In this document: positions 28,045 through 35,763 of the stretch, piece after piece
Layout of the letters: each line of letters starts with the position of its first letter
Position numbering within the stretch: position 1 is the stretch's first letter
Assembly (NCBI GenBank): GCA_029253585.1
Contig: JAQWZF010000011.1
Coordinates: 1-48,048, forward strand
Length of the DNA stretch: 48,048 nucleotides
Source of the DNA: Gammaproteobacteria bacterium
GTDB taxonomy: Bacteria; Pseudomonadota; Gammaproteobacteria; Pseudomonadales; Pseudohongiellaceae
Direction: 5' to 3'
Notes under the pieces: model-generated
Told to the model about the DNA's origin: nothing
Databases searched by the model: none
What the model saw: only the letters and a program-made list of their open reading frames with translations
Made by a program: the position numbers and the translations under genes

Positions 28045-28075
28045 CAATATTTATATTGACTGCTCAATTATTGAG
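28045..28075. promoter_or_regulatory. Two palindromes upstream of the receptor block
   Basis: CAATAT-TT-ATATTG (28045-28058) and CTCAAT-T-ATTGAG (28063-28075) are perfect inverted repeats side by side, 22-53 bp upstream of the first gene of the block. They are AT-rich and overlap the likely promoter region. They may be repressor operators; the regulator is unknown and no match to the usual Fur consensus is claimed. Confidence 0.5.
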
Positions 28076-28120
28076 AATTCGATCATGGGAGTCAAGGATT
28101 AGTTATAGGCTTGTTAAACT

Positions 28121-28174
28121 CGGCGTTTGACCAAGCGCCGCGTGAATAGCGATTTTCAGGGTCAAGAACCCTGA
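28121..28174. terminator. Two hairpins downstream of the ArsA-like gene
   Basis: CGGCGTTT...AAGCGCCG (28121-28140, one wobble pair) and TCAGGGT-CAAGA-ACCCTGA (28156-28174, perfect) lie between the ArsA stop at 28182 and the receptor block. There is no proper T run on either strand, so if they terminate the leftward ArsA message it would be weakly or with a factor. Confidence 0.4.
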
Positions 28175-28181
28175 GCTTAAA

Positions 28182-29171
28182 CTATCCAGCGAGCCGTTCC
28201 GCCATGTTTTGCAGAGCATCGACGCCGACAATATCCTGCGCCAATAAGTAGATATCCTGCCGCGGAATCTTTGGCAAAGCTTTAGTTAAAGTCGCCATGT
28301 GCGCCTCTTCCTGCGCTCGGCGTTCTTCAAGGAAATCACCCCCTCCATGAGGAGAGCGCTTATTCACAACCAAACAATCGACACTGATCTTCGCTTTCTT
28401 CAGCTGAGCCTGCAGCTCGATAGTCTCCAACACCGGCAAGCGCTCGGCGGCCAACACAATAACGAAAGACGTTACACCCTTATTGGATATCTTGTCACGC
28501 AGTGTAGTGAAACGAAGCCGACGACGATTCAATAAACTGCGTATGCCCGACTCACGCGACTTGTCTTCGTCTTCTGCATCGTTACCGAACACCTTTTCCT
28601 CGACGCTAGAGTCTCTGCCCATATCGCGCACAATCTCGGCAAACTTGTCTGCCTTCTCGCGGCGCTGGATCAAACCTTCAGTCCACGCAGACATCATTTC
28701 AGGCAGCACCATCAATCGCGCCGTGTGTCCTGAGGGTGCCGTATCGAATACAATGAGGTCATAGTCCTTCGTGCCCTGCTCTACCACTTCCGCGATACGT
28801 TCGAGTATCGCCGCCTCCTGCATGCCCGGCGCGTCCTGAGACAGCGCCATGTGCTTGTCGACTTCGCTGCGCAGATTGATCGGCATCAGCCGGTGCAGAG
28901 AGTTGGTGATCTCCTCCATGTGCAGCTTAACGGTCTCGGCCGGGTCTAGCTCCAGACCATCCAGGCCAGCGGCGAGGCGAACCGGCTTCGAGCCAATCTT
29001 TCTGTTGAACAGATGCCCGAGGTTATGGGCAGGGTCTGTTGAGACCAGCAATACCTTGGCGCCATTGTTGGCGCGAGCTAATGCGGTGGCGGCAGAGATC
29101 GTCGTCTTGCCGACGCCACCCTTGCCTCCGAAGAACAGAATTTTCTTTGAGCGAGCGAGTTCTAGCAGCAA
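28182..29171 (-). CDS. ArsA/Get3-like ATPase
   Basis: This is a P-loop ATPase of the ArsA/GET3/Mrp class. The 329-aa single-domain protein has the deviant Walker A FGGKGGVGKTT (15-25), switch I VSTDPAHNLG and switch II FDTAPSGHTARL, plus the C-terminal lysine-rich VVNKRSPHGG. The start is TTG at 29171; this codon and the following CTG overlap the Cys-Cys codons and stop of the upstream gene. No arsB, arsC or arsR lies nearby, so an arsenite pump is unlikely. The constant partner is the small CC-ended protein, so it more likely works on that protein or its client. Confidence 0.85.
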   Translation of the reverse strand: MLLELARSKKILFFGGKGGVGKTTISAATALARANNGAKVLLVSTDPAHNLGHLFNRKIGSKPVRLAAGLDGLELDPAETVKLHMEEITNSLHRLMPINLRSEVDKHMALSQDAPGMQEAAILERIAEVVEQGTKDYDLIVFDTAPSGHTARLMVLPEMMSAWTEGLIQRREKADKFAEIVRDMGRDSSVEEKVFGNDAEDEDKSRESGIRSLLNRRRLRFTTLRDKISNKGVTSFVIVLAAERLPVLETIELQAQLKKAKISVDCLVVNKRSPHGGGDFLEERRAQEEAHMATLTKALPKIPRQDIYLLAQDIVGVDALQNMAERLAG

Positions 29172-29437
29172 TGTACGTGATCCAGGGGTGAGCGTTCCAT
29201 GCCCATGCGCACATGCCAGTCATGAAAGCGGTCATAGACAATAGGGAGTAGTTCCATAGTATAGAAAGCAGCCGGATTGGGTATGCCCAGACTCTCGGCG
29301 AACACCAGCAACATGAACAGATCTTCCTCGTCACGCTGAGCGCGAGCGAAGGATCGTCTATAGGACGTTACATAGTATTCATGCAAGCCCGCCTCGATGC
29401 GCTTGAGCAGACTCTCTTTCTTCTCTTCTTCAGACAT
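29162..29437 (-). CDS. Cory-CC-star family protein (C-terminal Cys-Cys)
   Basis: The function is unknown. The 91-aa protein is mostly helical and charged, with an N-terminal EEEKKESLLKRIEAGLHEYY, a middle RAQRDEEDLFMLLVFAESLGIPNP and the last two residues Cys-Cys right before TAG, the feature that names the family in public annotation. It overlaps the ArsA-like gene by 10 bp, so the two are translated together. By inference the ATPase might sense, load or move a ligand held by the CC end, or act as a targeting factor. The family call is from memory of its short conserved ends. Confidence 0.7.
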   Translation of the reverse strand: MSEEEKKESLLKRIEAGLHEYYVTSYRRSFARAQRDEEDLFMLLVFAESLGIPNPAAFYTMELLPIVYDRFHDWHVRMGMERSPLDHVHCC

Positions 29438-29595
29438 GATTCACGCCAGCATTTGCACTAGTTGTACTAAGTGTAGGTAATAATTCCATTATGCGCCAAG
29501 GACAGTGGCTTTAGAAGGAGAACCAAGGACAAACATGTCTACTTACTAGCGTATGTCACTTGCAAGTCCTTTGCATAAGCAACGCGTAGAATAGG

Positions 29596-29637
29596 CTACT
29601 TACTATTCTCGCTATTCACCCCATCCAAGCGCGCCCC
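29596..29637 (-). pseudogene. Relic C of the rnfH 3' end (most decayed)
   Basis: Read on the minus strand, the frame gives ARLDGVNSENSK and a stop, aligning with ARLDRAKTAKPKKK at the end of RnfH. DNA similarity extends left to about 29559, with CACTTGCAAG...GCGTAGAATA resembling the sequence just past the true rnfH stop at 29862-29886. The unit spacing is about 160-290 bp. It has no start. Confidence 0.6.
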
Positions 29638-29720
29638 TTCCCAAAGACTTGTACCGATTGAATCTCTCGATCCAGTTAACCCTTATGGGTCTACCAACTA
29701 AGCAAGATTAGTCTTCACTA

Positions 29721-29822
29721 CTATTTCCTCTTGTTCAGTCGCGAAGTCTTCGCCCGATCCAAGCGTGCCGCCTTCGGGTCAATCAGCAGCGGCCGGTAAA
29801 TCTCCACCAGAACACGGTCCAA
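29721..29822 (-). pseudogene. Relic B of the rnfH 3' end
   Basis: This is a partial copy of the rnfH 3' end in the same orientation. Codons from the conserved Glu of VEIYRP to the Thr of DRAKT are 20 in number. They differ from the intact gene at seven sites, all silent, so the peptide is identical over that stretch (EIYRPLLIDPKAARLDRAKT). The tail then diverges to SRLNKRK and a TAG stop. It has no N-terminal part and no start, and upstream of DRV similarity is lost. Confidence 0.8.
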
Positions 29823-29889
29823 AAATTTCACCCGCTGAGCGTATTTGACCTGCCTGAAAGTCACTTACAAACGCATCGCGTAGAATAAA

Positions 29890-30237
29890 TTACTTCTTCT
29901 TAGGCTTAGCCGTCTTCGCCCTATCCAAGCGCGCCGCCTTGGGGTCGATCAGTAGCGGCCGGTAGATCTCGACCCGATCACCTGCACTCATCGCATACTC
30001 GGCAGGCAATGGCCTGCCCTTGCCATCCAGCGGCCGCGAGAATATGCCCATAGGGTCTTTGTCGATATCTATTTCTGAAAATTCTGCAGCGATATTCGAG
30101 CGCTGCACCGCCTCATAGGCAGTCGTCCCCTCGGGCACCACCAGCGGCACGATAAGCTGCCGCGCCGGCGTCGCATAGGCGACCTCTACCGTAATCATGG
30201 CGGCCTTATCGTCGTCACTTGCTTGCCTGTCATCCAT
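29890..30237 (-). CDS. rnfH: RnfH family ubiquitin-like protein
   Basis: RnfH is a small beta-grasp (ubiquitin-like) protein of unclear role, usually next to ratA. From the ATG at 30237 it is 115 aa, with MITVEVAYATPARQL, GTTAYEAVQRSN, FSRPL and the conserved C-terminal GDRVEIYRPLLIDPK. A longer frame to 30273 exists, but the ATG at 30237 overlaps the ratA stop by 8 bp and is preferred. The tail is Lys-rich. Two relics of its own 3' end lie downstream. Confidence 0.92.
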   Translation of the reverse strand: MDDRQASDDDKAAMITVEVAYATPARQLIVPLVVPEGTTAYEAVQRSNIAAEFSEIDIDKDPMGIFSRPLDGKGRPLPAEYAMSAGDRVEIYRPLLIDPKAARLDRAKTAKPKKK

Positions 30238-30667
30238 TGCCATAGACCTCATGGGCGCGCTGCACGATGGCATCCACCTGACTGTTCGCCGAACTGCTAA
30301 ACAGCTTCTCCATCGCGAAATCCATCAGCCCCGATGTAAATTCGAACTCCATCTCCAGAGCCACCTTGCAGGCGCTGCCGGTCAGGGCGGTAAATGTCCA
30401 CTGCGAGCTAAAGCTCTTGAAGGACCCTTCTACCAAGTTCATCTCGATGCGCTGCGGCCTGACCAGCTGATTGCGGGTGGTGAACTGCTGGCTAATGCCC
30501 GCCTTGGACAGACTCAACTGACCAACCAGTTCGGTGCTGGACTGGCTAAGCACCTTGGCCGACACACAGCCGGGCATGAACTCGGGGTAGTGTTCGATGG
30601 CGTTCACCAGATCAAACATCTGCTGGTCAGAATATTCGACCAGAGCGCTTCGATGGATCGAAGTCAT
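30230..30667 (-). CDS. ratA: RatA-like START/SRPBCC (ubiquinone-binding, COQ10-like) protein
   Basis: This is the type II toxin RatA / COQ10-like family. The fold is START-like and is known to bind ubiquinone in eukaryotes and to affect 70S ribosomes in E. coli. The 145-aa protein starts MTSIHRSALVEYSDQQMFDLVNAIEHYPEFMPGC and ends LFSSSANSQVDAIVQRAHEVYG, all family-typical. It is upstream of rnfH with an 8-bp overlap, the usual pair, and 43 bp downstream of the NSS transporter. Confidence 0.92.
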   Translation of the reverse strand: MTSIHRSALVEYSDQQMFDLVNAIEHYPEFMPGCVSAKVLSQSSTELVGQLSLSKAGISQQFTTRNQLVRPQRIEMNLVEGSFKSFSSQWTFTALTGSACKVALEMEFEFTSGLMDFAMEKLFSSSANSQVDAIVQRAHEVYGNG

Positions 30668-30710
30668 GAGCGAGAAACCCTAATTAGAAACCTCAATGTA
30701 GTCAGTAGCG

Positions 30711-32114
30711 CTACAGATAAATCTGATACACGGTGCTGAGGAAAACGACCAGAAGCACCACAGGGATAATAGTACCGAGGGAGAAGTTGATGTACTTCTG
30801 CAGTAGCGAGCCCTCGTAGTCTGGGTCGCCCCTGGACAGCTCCTCCGACAGGCCGCTCATCTTCCACCTATACGAACAGAAGATACAGACCGTAAAGCCC
30901 ACCAGCGGCAAGATAGTCTCGTAGAACACGTCCGACACCAGATCGAAGAGGGACTTACTCACCCCGCCATAGCTGGTGAAGTTGGTAAAGAAGTCCACCA
31001 TGCCAAGCGACATAGTCGCCGGTATCGCAAAGGCAAGCAGCAGACCGGCCTGCAATAGCACCGCCTTCTTACGACTAAACTTCCATTCGTCGATCCAACA
31101 GGAGATCGGTATCTCGATGATAGAGACCAAGGAGGTCAGCGCGGCGAAGAACACCAGGGTGAAGAATATCATCGCCACGATGCTGGCACCGGTGTAGCCC
31201 ACAGCAAACTGCATCGACAGAAATATCTTGGGCAAGAAACTGAAGATAAGGCCCACACTACTGGTTGAGAGATCGTCGGTATTGGTGTTCGAGTCGAAGG
31301 CGAAGATGGCAGGCAGAATAAGCAGGCCGGCGAAGAAGGCGATGCTGGTATCGGCGATGGCAACCATGCGTGTCGACTGCGGAATATTGTCCTCGCGGCC
31401 GAAGTAGGAGCCGTAGGTGATTAGGATGCCCATGCCCAAGGAAAGAGAGAAGAAAGCCTGACTTAGCGCACCATTAACAACTGTTAGGCTCATCTTGCTG
31501 AAATCCGGCACCAGGTAATATCTGATACCGGCTACCGCGCCGTCCAGTGTCAGAACGAATATAGTGAGCAGAATAAGCATGACCGCCAGCGTAGGCATTA
31601 GTACTCTGGCGAGGCGTTCGATACCGCCCTTCACGCCGCCGAGTAAGACAAAGAACACGATGCCAAGCAGCACAGCGAGATAACCAAACAGCGACGGCTG
31701 GGCCACGAGAACCCCGAAGGTCGCCTCCTCCGCTAGCGAGTCGAGGCCGCCGGTTGCGATCTCTTTTAAATAGACCACTAGCCACACCGTTATCACCGTA
31801 TAGAACACGGCGATCATAAAGGGCGTGAGAATGCCCAGCATGCCCACCAGGTGCCACTTCTTGTCACCGCCCGATAGTTCGGAGAAGGCCCCCACAGGGT
31901 TGCGCTTGGTCTTACGCCCCATGGAGATCTCGGCCAGCATGACTGGGTAACAGATTAAGGCGATAAAGAAAAGATAGATGATAAGGAAGGCGGCACCGCC
32001 GTTCTTGGATGCCATAACCGGGAATGCCACGAGGTTGCCAAGGCCCACCGCGGAGCCGGCGGCGGCGAGAACGAATCCCAGTCTTGAACTAAATTGCCCT
32101 CTATAGTCTGACAT
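30711..32114 (-). CDS. Neurotransmitter:sodium symporter (NSS/SNF) family transporter
   Basis: This is a Na+-coupled amino-acid or related transporter of the LeuT fold. The 467-aa protein has the helix-1 motif FVLAAAGSAVGLGNLVAFP with an unwound GSAVGLGN, the helix-6 region NGALSQAFFSLSLGMGILITYGSY and about 11 membrane segments. The ATG at 32114 is preferred over an in-frame TTG at 32117. It diverges from smpB across 162 bp and lies upstream of ratA. The substrate is not readable from the sequence. Confidence 0.94.
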   Translation of the reverse strand: MSDYRGQFSSRLGFVLAAAGSAVGLGNLVAFPVMASKNGGAAFLIIYLFFIALICYPVMLAEISMGRKTKRNPVGAFSELSGGDKKWHLVGMLGILTPFMIAVFYTVITVWLVVYLKEIATGGLDSLAEEATFGVLVAQPSLFGYLAVLLGIVFFVLLGGVKGGIERLARVLMPTLAVMLILLTIFVLTLDGAVAGIRYYLVPDFSKMSLTVVNGALSQAFFSLSLGMGILITYGSYFGREDNIPQSTRMVAIADTSIAFFAGLLILPAIFAFDSNTNTDDLSTSSVGLIFSFLPKIFLSMQFAVGYTGASIVAMIFFTLVFFAALTSLVSIIEIPISCWIDEWKFSRKKAVLLQAGLLLAFAIPATMSLGMVDFFTNFTSYGGVSKSLFDLVSDVFYETILPLVGFTVCIFCSYRWKMSGLSEELSRGDPDYEGSLLQKYINFSLGTIIPVVLLVVFLSTVYQIYL

Positions 32115-32237
32115 CAAAAACCCCCTTCAGCGCAGGCTATTAGCTTCATTGCCGGCTAATAAATTATTGTTGTTGAGGGATTCTAACAGTGCCGCCAATA
32201 CAGCACAACGCACGCCAAATGGCGCTTTGCGAAGTAT

Positions 32238-32268
32238 TTGCGCCTAAGATCACGGAAAACGCTATAAT
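32238..32268 (+). promoter_or_regulatory. smpB promoter with a very short or no leader
   Basis: TTGCGC (32238-32243), 19 bp and a perfect TATAAT (32263-32268) lie directly before the smpB ATG at 32277. With only 8 bp between -10 and ATG, transcription would start at or beside the start codon. No ribosome-binding site is visible. Confidence 0.55.
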
Positions 32269-32276
32269 CGCGCCCT

Positions 32277-32771
32277 ATGGCAAAATCGAAGACAACAAGA
32301 GTCAAGAGCAAGACGGTAGATACCACTATCATCGCCAATAAAAGGGCGCGCCACGACTACTACATAGAGGACACTTTCGAGGCCGGCGTCGCACTGCTGG
32401 GCTGGGAGGTGAAATCCCTGCGCATGAAGAAGGTGCAGCTAACCGACAGCTATGTGCTGCTAAAAGACGGCGAGGCCTTCCTGTTAGGCTGCCATGTCAC
32501 GCCGCTGAACACCGCCAACACCCATGTCATAGCCGACCCGGACAGAACCAAGAAGCTGCTGCTTAAGACCAAAGAACTGGCCAAGCTAATCGCGGCCGTT
32601 CAACAGAAGGGCCACACCTGCGTCGCCACCAAGATGTATTGGAAGGGGCATCTGGTCAAAGTGCAGATAGCCCTGGCCAAGGGTAAGCAAGACCACGACA
32701 AGCGCGCCGCAAAGAAAGACCAGGAATGGGCCGTAGACAAGCAACGCATCGTGCGCCACGCGCATCGCTAG
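32277..32771 (+). CDS. smpB: SsrA-binding protein SmpB
   Basis: SmpB carries tmRNA to stalled ribosomes. The 164-aa protein has the OB-fold core ([30 protein letters not shown]), the tRNA-mimicking region and the basic C-terminal tail ([30 protein letters not shown]), which enters the decoding centre. Its RNA partner ssrA is 1.85 kb downstream on the same strand. The message may be leaderless. Confidence 0.97.
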   Translation: MAKSKTTRVKSKTVDTTIIANKRARHDYYIEDTFEAGVALLGWEVKSLRMKKVQLTDSYVLLKDGEAFLLGCHVTPLNTANTHVIADPDRTKKLLLKTKELAKLIAAVQQKGHTCVATKMYWKGHLVKVQIALAKGKQDHDKRAAKKDQEWAVDKQRIVRHAHR

Positions 32772-32904
32772 CATCCTTCTTTCGCACCTGCTTTCGCTTC
32801 TTCTACTACTATCCTCCTCTCGCACCTTCCTCTCGCACTCTTAAAAACTAGACTCCCGTTCACTAATAATTCGGCATTCTCATAGCTTCGTCAAAGTGAC
32901 TTGC

Positions 32905-32930
32905 AAAACTAGAGTGAATCAGCTAGTTTT
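32905..32930. promoter_or_regulatory. Inverted repeat just upstream of the HxlR gene
   Basis: AAAACTAG (32905-32912) and CTAGTTTT (32923-32930) are perfect inverted 8-mers with a 10-bp spacer, ending 6 bp before the HxlR ATG at 32937. Known HxlR-type repressors bind inverted repeats beside their own gene, so this is a good autoregulation site. Confidence 0.65.
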
Positions 32931-32936
32931 ACGCTC

Positions 32937-33299
32937 ATGAAGAAACTCCCTCAATCAACCGCACTGCGTTCTAGCTGCCCGATAGCGACTGCCCTCGATA
33001 TCTTAGGTGATAAATGGACACTTCTACTGATAAGAGACATCGGTCTTTTCGGTAGGCACAGATACAAGGATTTTCAGGAATCGAAAGAAAATATGCCAAG
33101 CAATATTCTTGCGACCAGATTGGCGCGCATGGTGAAGTGTGGATTGCTTGAGAAACGCCCCTACCAAAACAATCCACCACGCTATGATTACCACCTCACT
33201 AGCCGTAGTGAGGAGCTTGTTCCATTAGTGAAGTCTTTGGCAATGTGGAGCGCAAAGCATGTCTCCGGCGTGAAGATTCCAGCAGGCAGAACCTCATAG
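32937..33299 (+). CDS. HxlR-family winged-helix regulator
   Basis: HxlR regulators are small MarR-like repressors, several responding to aldehydes or oxidants through a conserved N-terminal cysteine. The 120-aa protein has that cysteine in RSSCPIATALDILGDKWTLLLIRDI (Cys 14), then the recognition helix region MPSNILATRLARMVKCGLLEKRPY and the wing PPRYDYHLT. The inverted repeat AAAACTAG...CTAGTTTT ends 6 bp upstream of the ATG. Downstream is an outer-membrane protein on the same strand, 87 bp away, which could be a target. The signal sensed is unknown. Confidence 0.88.
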   Translation: MKKLPQSTALRSSCPIATALDILGDKWTLLLIRDIGLFGRHRYKDFQESKENMPSNILATRLARMVKCGLLEKRPYQNNPPRYDYHLTSRSEELVPLVKSLAMWSAKHVSGVKIPAGRTS

Positions 33300-33386
33300 A
33301 ACGGCGAGAAACTGCGACCACCCTTTTCAGCAAGGCAGTTCTTCGGCTGTGTTCCTTCAAAAAACGCAAGAAGCAGAGAAAATGAA

Positions 33387-34526
33387 ATGCCTCAATTTTT
33401 TGGAAAACGAACAACCGTAATTTGCCTTGGTCTTTTACTGTGCAATATAAGCCTGGGCGCCGCGGCGGCAGAAAATTCAAGCGCCGAGATCAGCACTGCG
33501 GAGCATCGCCGGTGGCAGGGAGCTATGGGCACATCGGGCCTGCGGCGCTCGATTGCACTAGGCACATCATTAGGTGAATGGCTCAATCGGACGTTATCTT
33601 ACCGCAGTGCCGAACAGAGTGAAAATATTAGACAGTGGCGCGAGGCAGCTGGTGCTCCGGTTGCCAGTCCGATCAGAAACTCATCAAGCGATAGCAAAGT
33701 CATTCAGGCAGAATCCCTCGCGCCAATCTCCCGTTTTGCCAACCGCGAAGTCCTGCTGCGCAGCACAGTTAGATTCGCCAGACGTGGCGAGCCAGATCGT
33801 CTAGACGGCCGCTCTGACAGGATCGACTTCGGATTATTCCTGGGCGCACGCGCCAATAGCAACAAAGCAGGCTTTACCGGGCTCGGATTGATTCTCGAAG
33901 ACACCAAGGGCAAACCCCAATTTATCGAAGGCGAGCGCGCCGGCAATGGAATAGGCCTACGCTTTGATCATGGTGAAGTTATTAACAAGACGTTCGCCTA
34001 TCATATTCGAGCCGAGCACCTGTGGTGGAATGGTGATTCAAAGATCAACAGGCCATCACCTACTGGCTCTGCGTTGGTGACACACGACGTAGATCTAGGG
34101 CGCTCGCTAATCAGTACCGACTTGATCGGCAACTACAATGTTCTAGGCGGTCAGCTACGCTGGCGAAGTGCCATTCATCTGATGCTCAGCCTCTATGACG
34201 ATCAGATAAACAATTTGGGCGAGGCAGTTAACGAGCCATTCGGAGATAGAGAACGGCTGGGTGTAATCAGAACCGGCGCCTACCAGGCATGGACGGTCGG
34301 TGCCGACAGACAATACAGCCCTTATATAGAACTGATCGCCGACCATGAATTCACCAACAATCTAGACACGCAGATCAGGGACAAGAATACGCTCACCTTC
34401 AAGACCGGAATAGCCTGGTTGCTGGGGCCCTCTCAGCGCATTCAGATCGAATATCAACGCTTTCAGGGTATAAGAGGCCATAGGGAGAGAGATTCTGTAT
34501 CGCTGGTAGCTATCTTAGATCTGTAA
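33387..34526 (+). CDS. Predicted outer-membrane beta-barrel protein, not recognised
   Basis: I do not recognise this family. The 379-aa protein has a clear signal peptide (TTVICLGLLLCNISLGAAAA, cleaved near residue 28), then a low-complexity stretch, and from about residue 110 alternating hydrophobic strands typical of a barrel (RIDFGLFLGAR, GFTGLGLILED, TFAYHIRAEHLWW, LRWRSAIHLMLSLY, KTGIAWLLG). It ends SLVAILDL without a terminal aromatic. It follows the HxlR gene by 87 bp, and ssrA follows it with its own promoter. A lipid A deacylase (LpxR) was considered, but its motifs are absent. Confidence 0.6.
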   Translation: MPQFFGKRTTVICLGLLLCNISLGAAAAENSSAEISTAEHRRWQGAMGTSGLRRSIALGTSLGEWLNRTLSYRSAEQSENIRQWREAAGAPVASPIRNSSSDSKVIQAESLAPISRFANREVLLRSTVRFARRGEPDRLDGRSDRIDFGLFLGARANSNKAGFTGLGLILEDTKGKPQFIEGERAGNGIGLRFDHGEVINKTFAYHIRAEHLWWNGDSKINRPSPTGSALVTHDVDLGRSLISTDLIGNYNVLGGQLRWRSAIHLMLSLYDDQINNLGEAVNEPFGDRERLGVIRTGAYQAWTVGADRQYSPYIELIADHEFTNNLDTQIRDKNTLTFKTGIAWLLGPSQRIQIEYQRFQGIRGHRERDSVSLVAILDL

Positions 34527-34601
34527 TATTGGCGCAGGCAATTGAACACCGGGCTATGGGCCTCTACACGGGGAACAAAGGCGTCTAAGCAACAATTGTG
34601 C

Positions 34602-34607
34602 TATAAT
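34602..34607 (+). promoter_or_regulatory. ssrA promoter -10 element
   Basis: A perfect TATAAT lies 13 bp before the 5' end of tmRNA. The matching -35 region (around 34579-34584) is weak. Confidence 0.55.
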
Positions 34608-34620
34608 TAAAAATCACATT

Positions 34621-34980
34621 GGGGGCGATTAGGATTCGACGCCGGTATTGAAGCCCAAGGTGCATGCCGAGAGGGTAGTGACTCTCGTAAATCAATCGCT
34701 GCAACTTTATAGTTGCCAACGACGAAAGCTACGCCCTAGCAGCCTAAGAGCTTGCTAGCGATTGCCACAGGGATGTCCGTAAACTTGTGATCGTAATCGT
34801 CATCTAGAACGGAATCGCCAGTGGAACGCGCTTGACGTGAAGCGGCTAAATAGTATCAAGCTCGCCCAAATCACCCTGCCCGTCGGGCGGATGCGGGTTA
34901 ACTTAATAGACGACGCTATGCATGTAGACCCGAAGGAAGAGAGCTGACGGACGGGGGTTCAAATCCCCCCGCCTCCACCA
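34621..34980 (+). ncRNA. ssrA: Transfer-messenger RNA (tmRNA)
   Basis: tmRNA rescues stalled ribosomes and tags their products for proteolysis. The 5' GGGGGCG (34621-34627) pairs with CGCCTCC before A-CCA at 34980, and the T arm GGGGGTTCAAATCCCCCC is intact. The tag frame is visible as GCC-AAC-GAC-GAA-AGC-TAC-GCC-CTA-GCA-GCC-TAA (34715-34747), that is ANDESYALAA, close to the enterobacterial tag. The encoded CCA end and the T-arm sequence are also a known integration target for islands, and an integrase relic begins 85 bp after it. The SmpB gene is upstream on the same strand. Confidence 0.95.
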
Positions 34981-35001
34981 AACTCCTACTACATCCAAGA
35001 A

Positions 35002-35056
35002 TTTTGGGGGTACTTTTGGGGGTACTTTAAGGAAATTGAAACTAGGTACCCCCAAA
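35002..35056. repeat. Tandem and inverted 12-bp repeats beside tmRNA (arm-type-site-like)
   Basis: TTTTGGGGGTAC occurs twice head to tail (35002-35013 and 35014-35025), and an inverted copy, GTACCCCCAAA, lies at 35046-35056. They sit between the tmRNA 3' end (a core attachment site in many islands) and the integrase relic, where arm-type binding sites of a P4-like integrase are expected. They could also control the integrase promoter. Confidence 0.6.
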
Positions 35057-35064
35057 TACCAAGT

Positions 35065-35251
35065 ATGCAGAAACTCGCAGCTACAGCAGTCAAACAGGCT
35101 AAGCCTAAAGATAAGCCCTACAAGTTAGCTGATGGTGGTGGTTTATATGTACATGCGAAATCTACCGGAAAGTATTGGAGGTAAAAGTACCGTTTTGCCA
35201 ATAAGGAGAAACTATTAGCCTTAGGCATATACCCAGAGACAAGCCTCGCAG
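35065..35251 (+). pseudogene. Broken tyrosine integrase (P4/DUF4102 N-terminal part)
   Basis: The ATG at 35065 opens a frame with the N-terminal DUF4102 features of P4-like integrases (LADGGGLYVHAKSTGKYWR). A TAA at 35182-35184 falls where the family has a residue such as Leu before KYRF. The frame continues past it (KYRFANKEKLLALGIYPETSLA) to the left end of the IS at 35252. The catalytic C-terminal domain is absent on the far side of the IS, so the gene is dead and most of it is lost. Confidence 0.8.
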
Positions 35252-35269
35252 TGAATCGCTATCATTTTC

Positions 35270-35704
35270 TTAGACACTTAACAGCCTCTGTTGATAACGT
35301 TCTTCATACTTTACAGGCGACAGCTGATTCTTGGAACTATGCCGTCGCTTGTTGTTATAAAACACTTCATTATAATCGAACACATCACTCCTCGCCGCAT
35401 CTCTCGTAGCGTAGGTTTGTCGTCGAATCCGCTCTCGTTTTAGTAACTGGAAAAAGCTCTCCGCCACCGCATTGCCATGACAGTTTCCTCGGCGACTCAC
35501 GCTTCCTTCCAAGCCGTGCGTCTTAAGAAACGATTGCCAGTCATGGCTTGTATACTGACTACCCTGATCTGAATGCACTGTTACGGGAGAAGTTGGGCTT
35601 CTTCGCCATACAGCCATCAGTAGACCATTCAGGACGATCTCCTTGGTGATCCGAGGATGCATCGAGCAACCTACAACCTTTCGCGAAAATAAATCCAGCA
35701 CCAC
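35270..35704 (-). pseudogene. IS3 OrfB remnant (transposase, catalytic domain truncated)
   Basis: The 144-aa frame covers the C-terminal DDE portion (LDLFSRKVVGCSM, HSDQGSQYTS with the second Asp, and NAVAESFFQLLKRERI with the Glu). The frame can be read further back to about 35757 (AFIRSHSKTWPIR), so the start of OrfB is fused directly to its last third. The HTH_21 region and the first catalytic Asp are missing. A TAA lies between the expected VKY and AFI. The transposase cannot be active. Confidence 0.8.
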
Positions 35705-35763
35705 AGCAAGATACAGCCACCGAATAGGCCAGGTTTTACTGTGCGACCTGATGAAGGCTTACC

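Noticed and set aside
28182..29437. Arsenite efflux operon
   Set aside because: No arsB, arsC, arsR or arsD, and the single-domain ATPase travels with a cory-CC-star gene.
33387..34526. Lipid A deacylase LpxR
   Set aside because: The typical N-terminal Asn/Asp motif and the catalytic Ser/His pair expected of LpxR could not be found.
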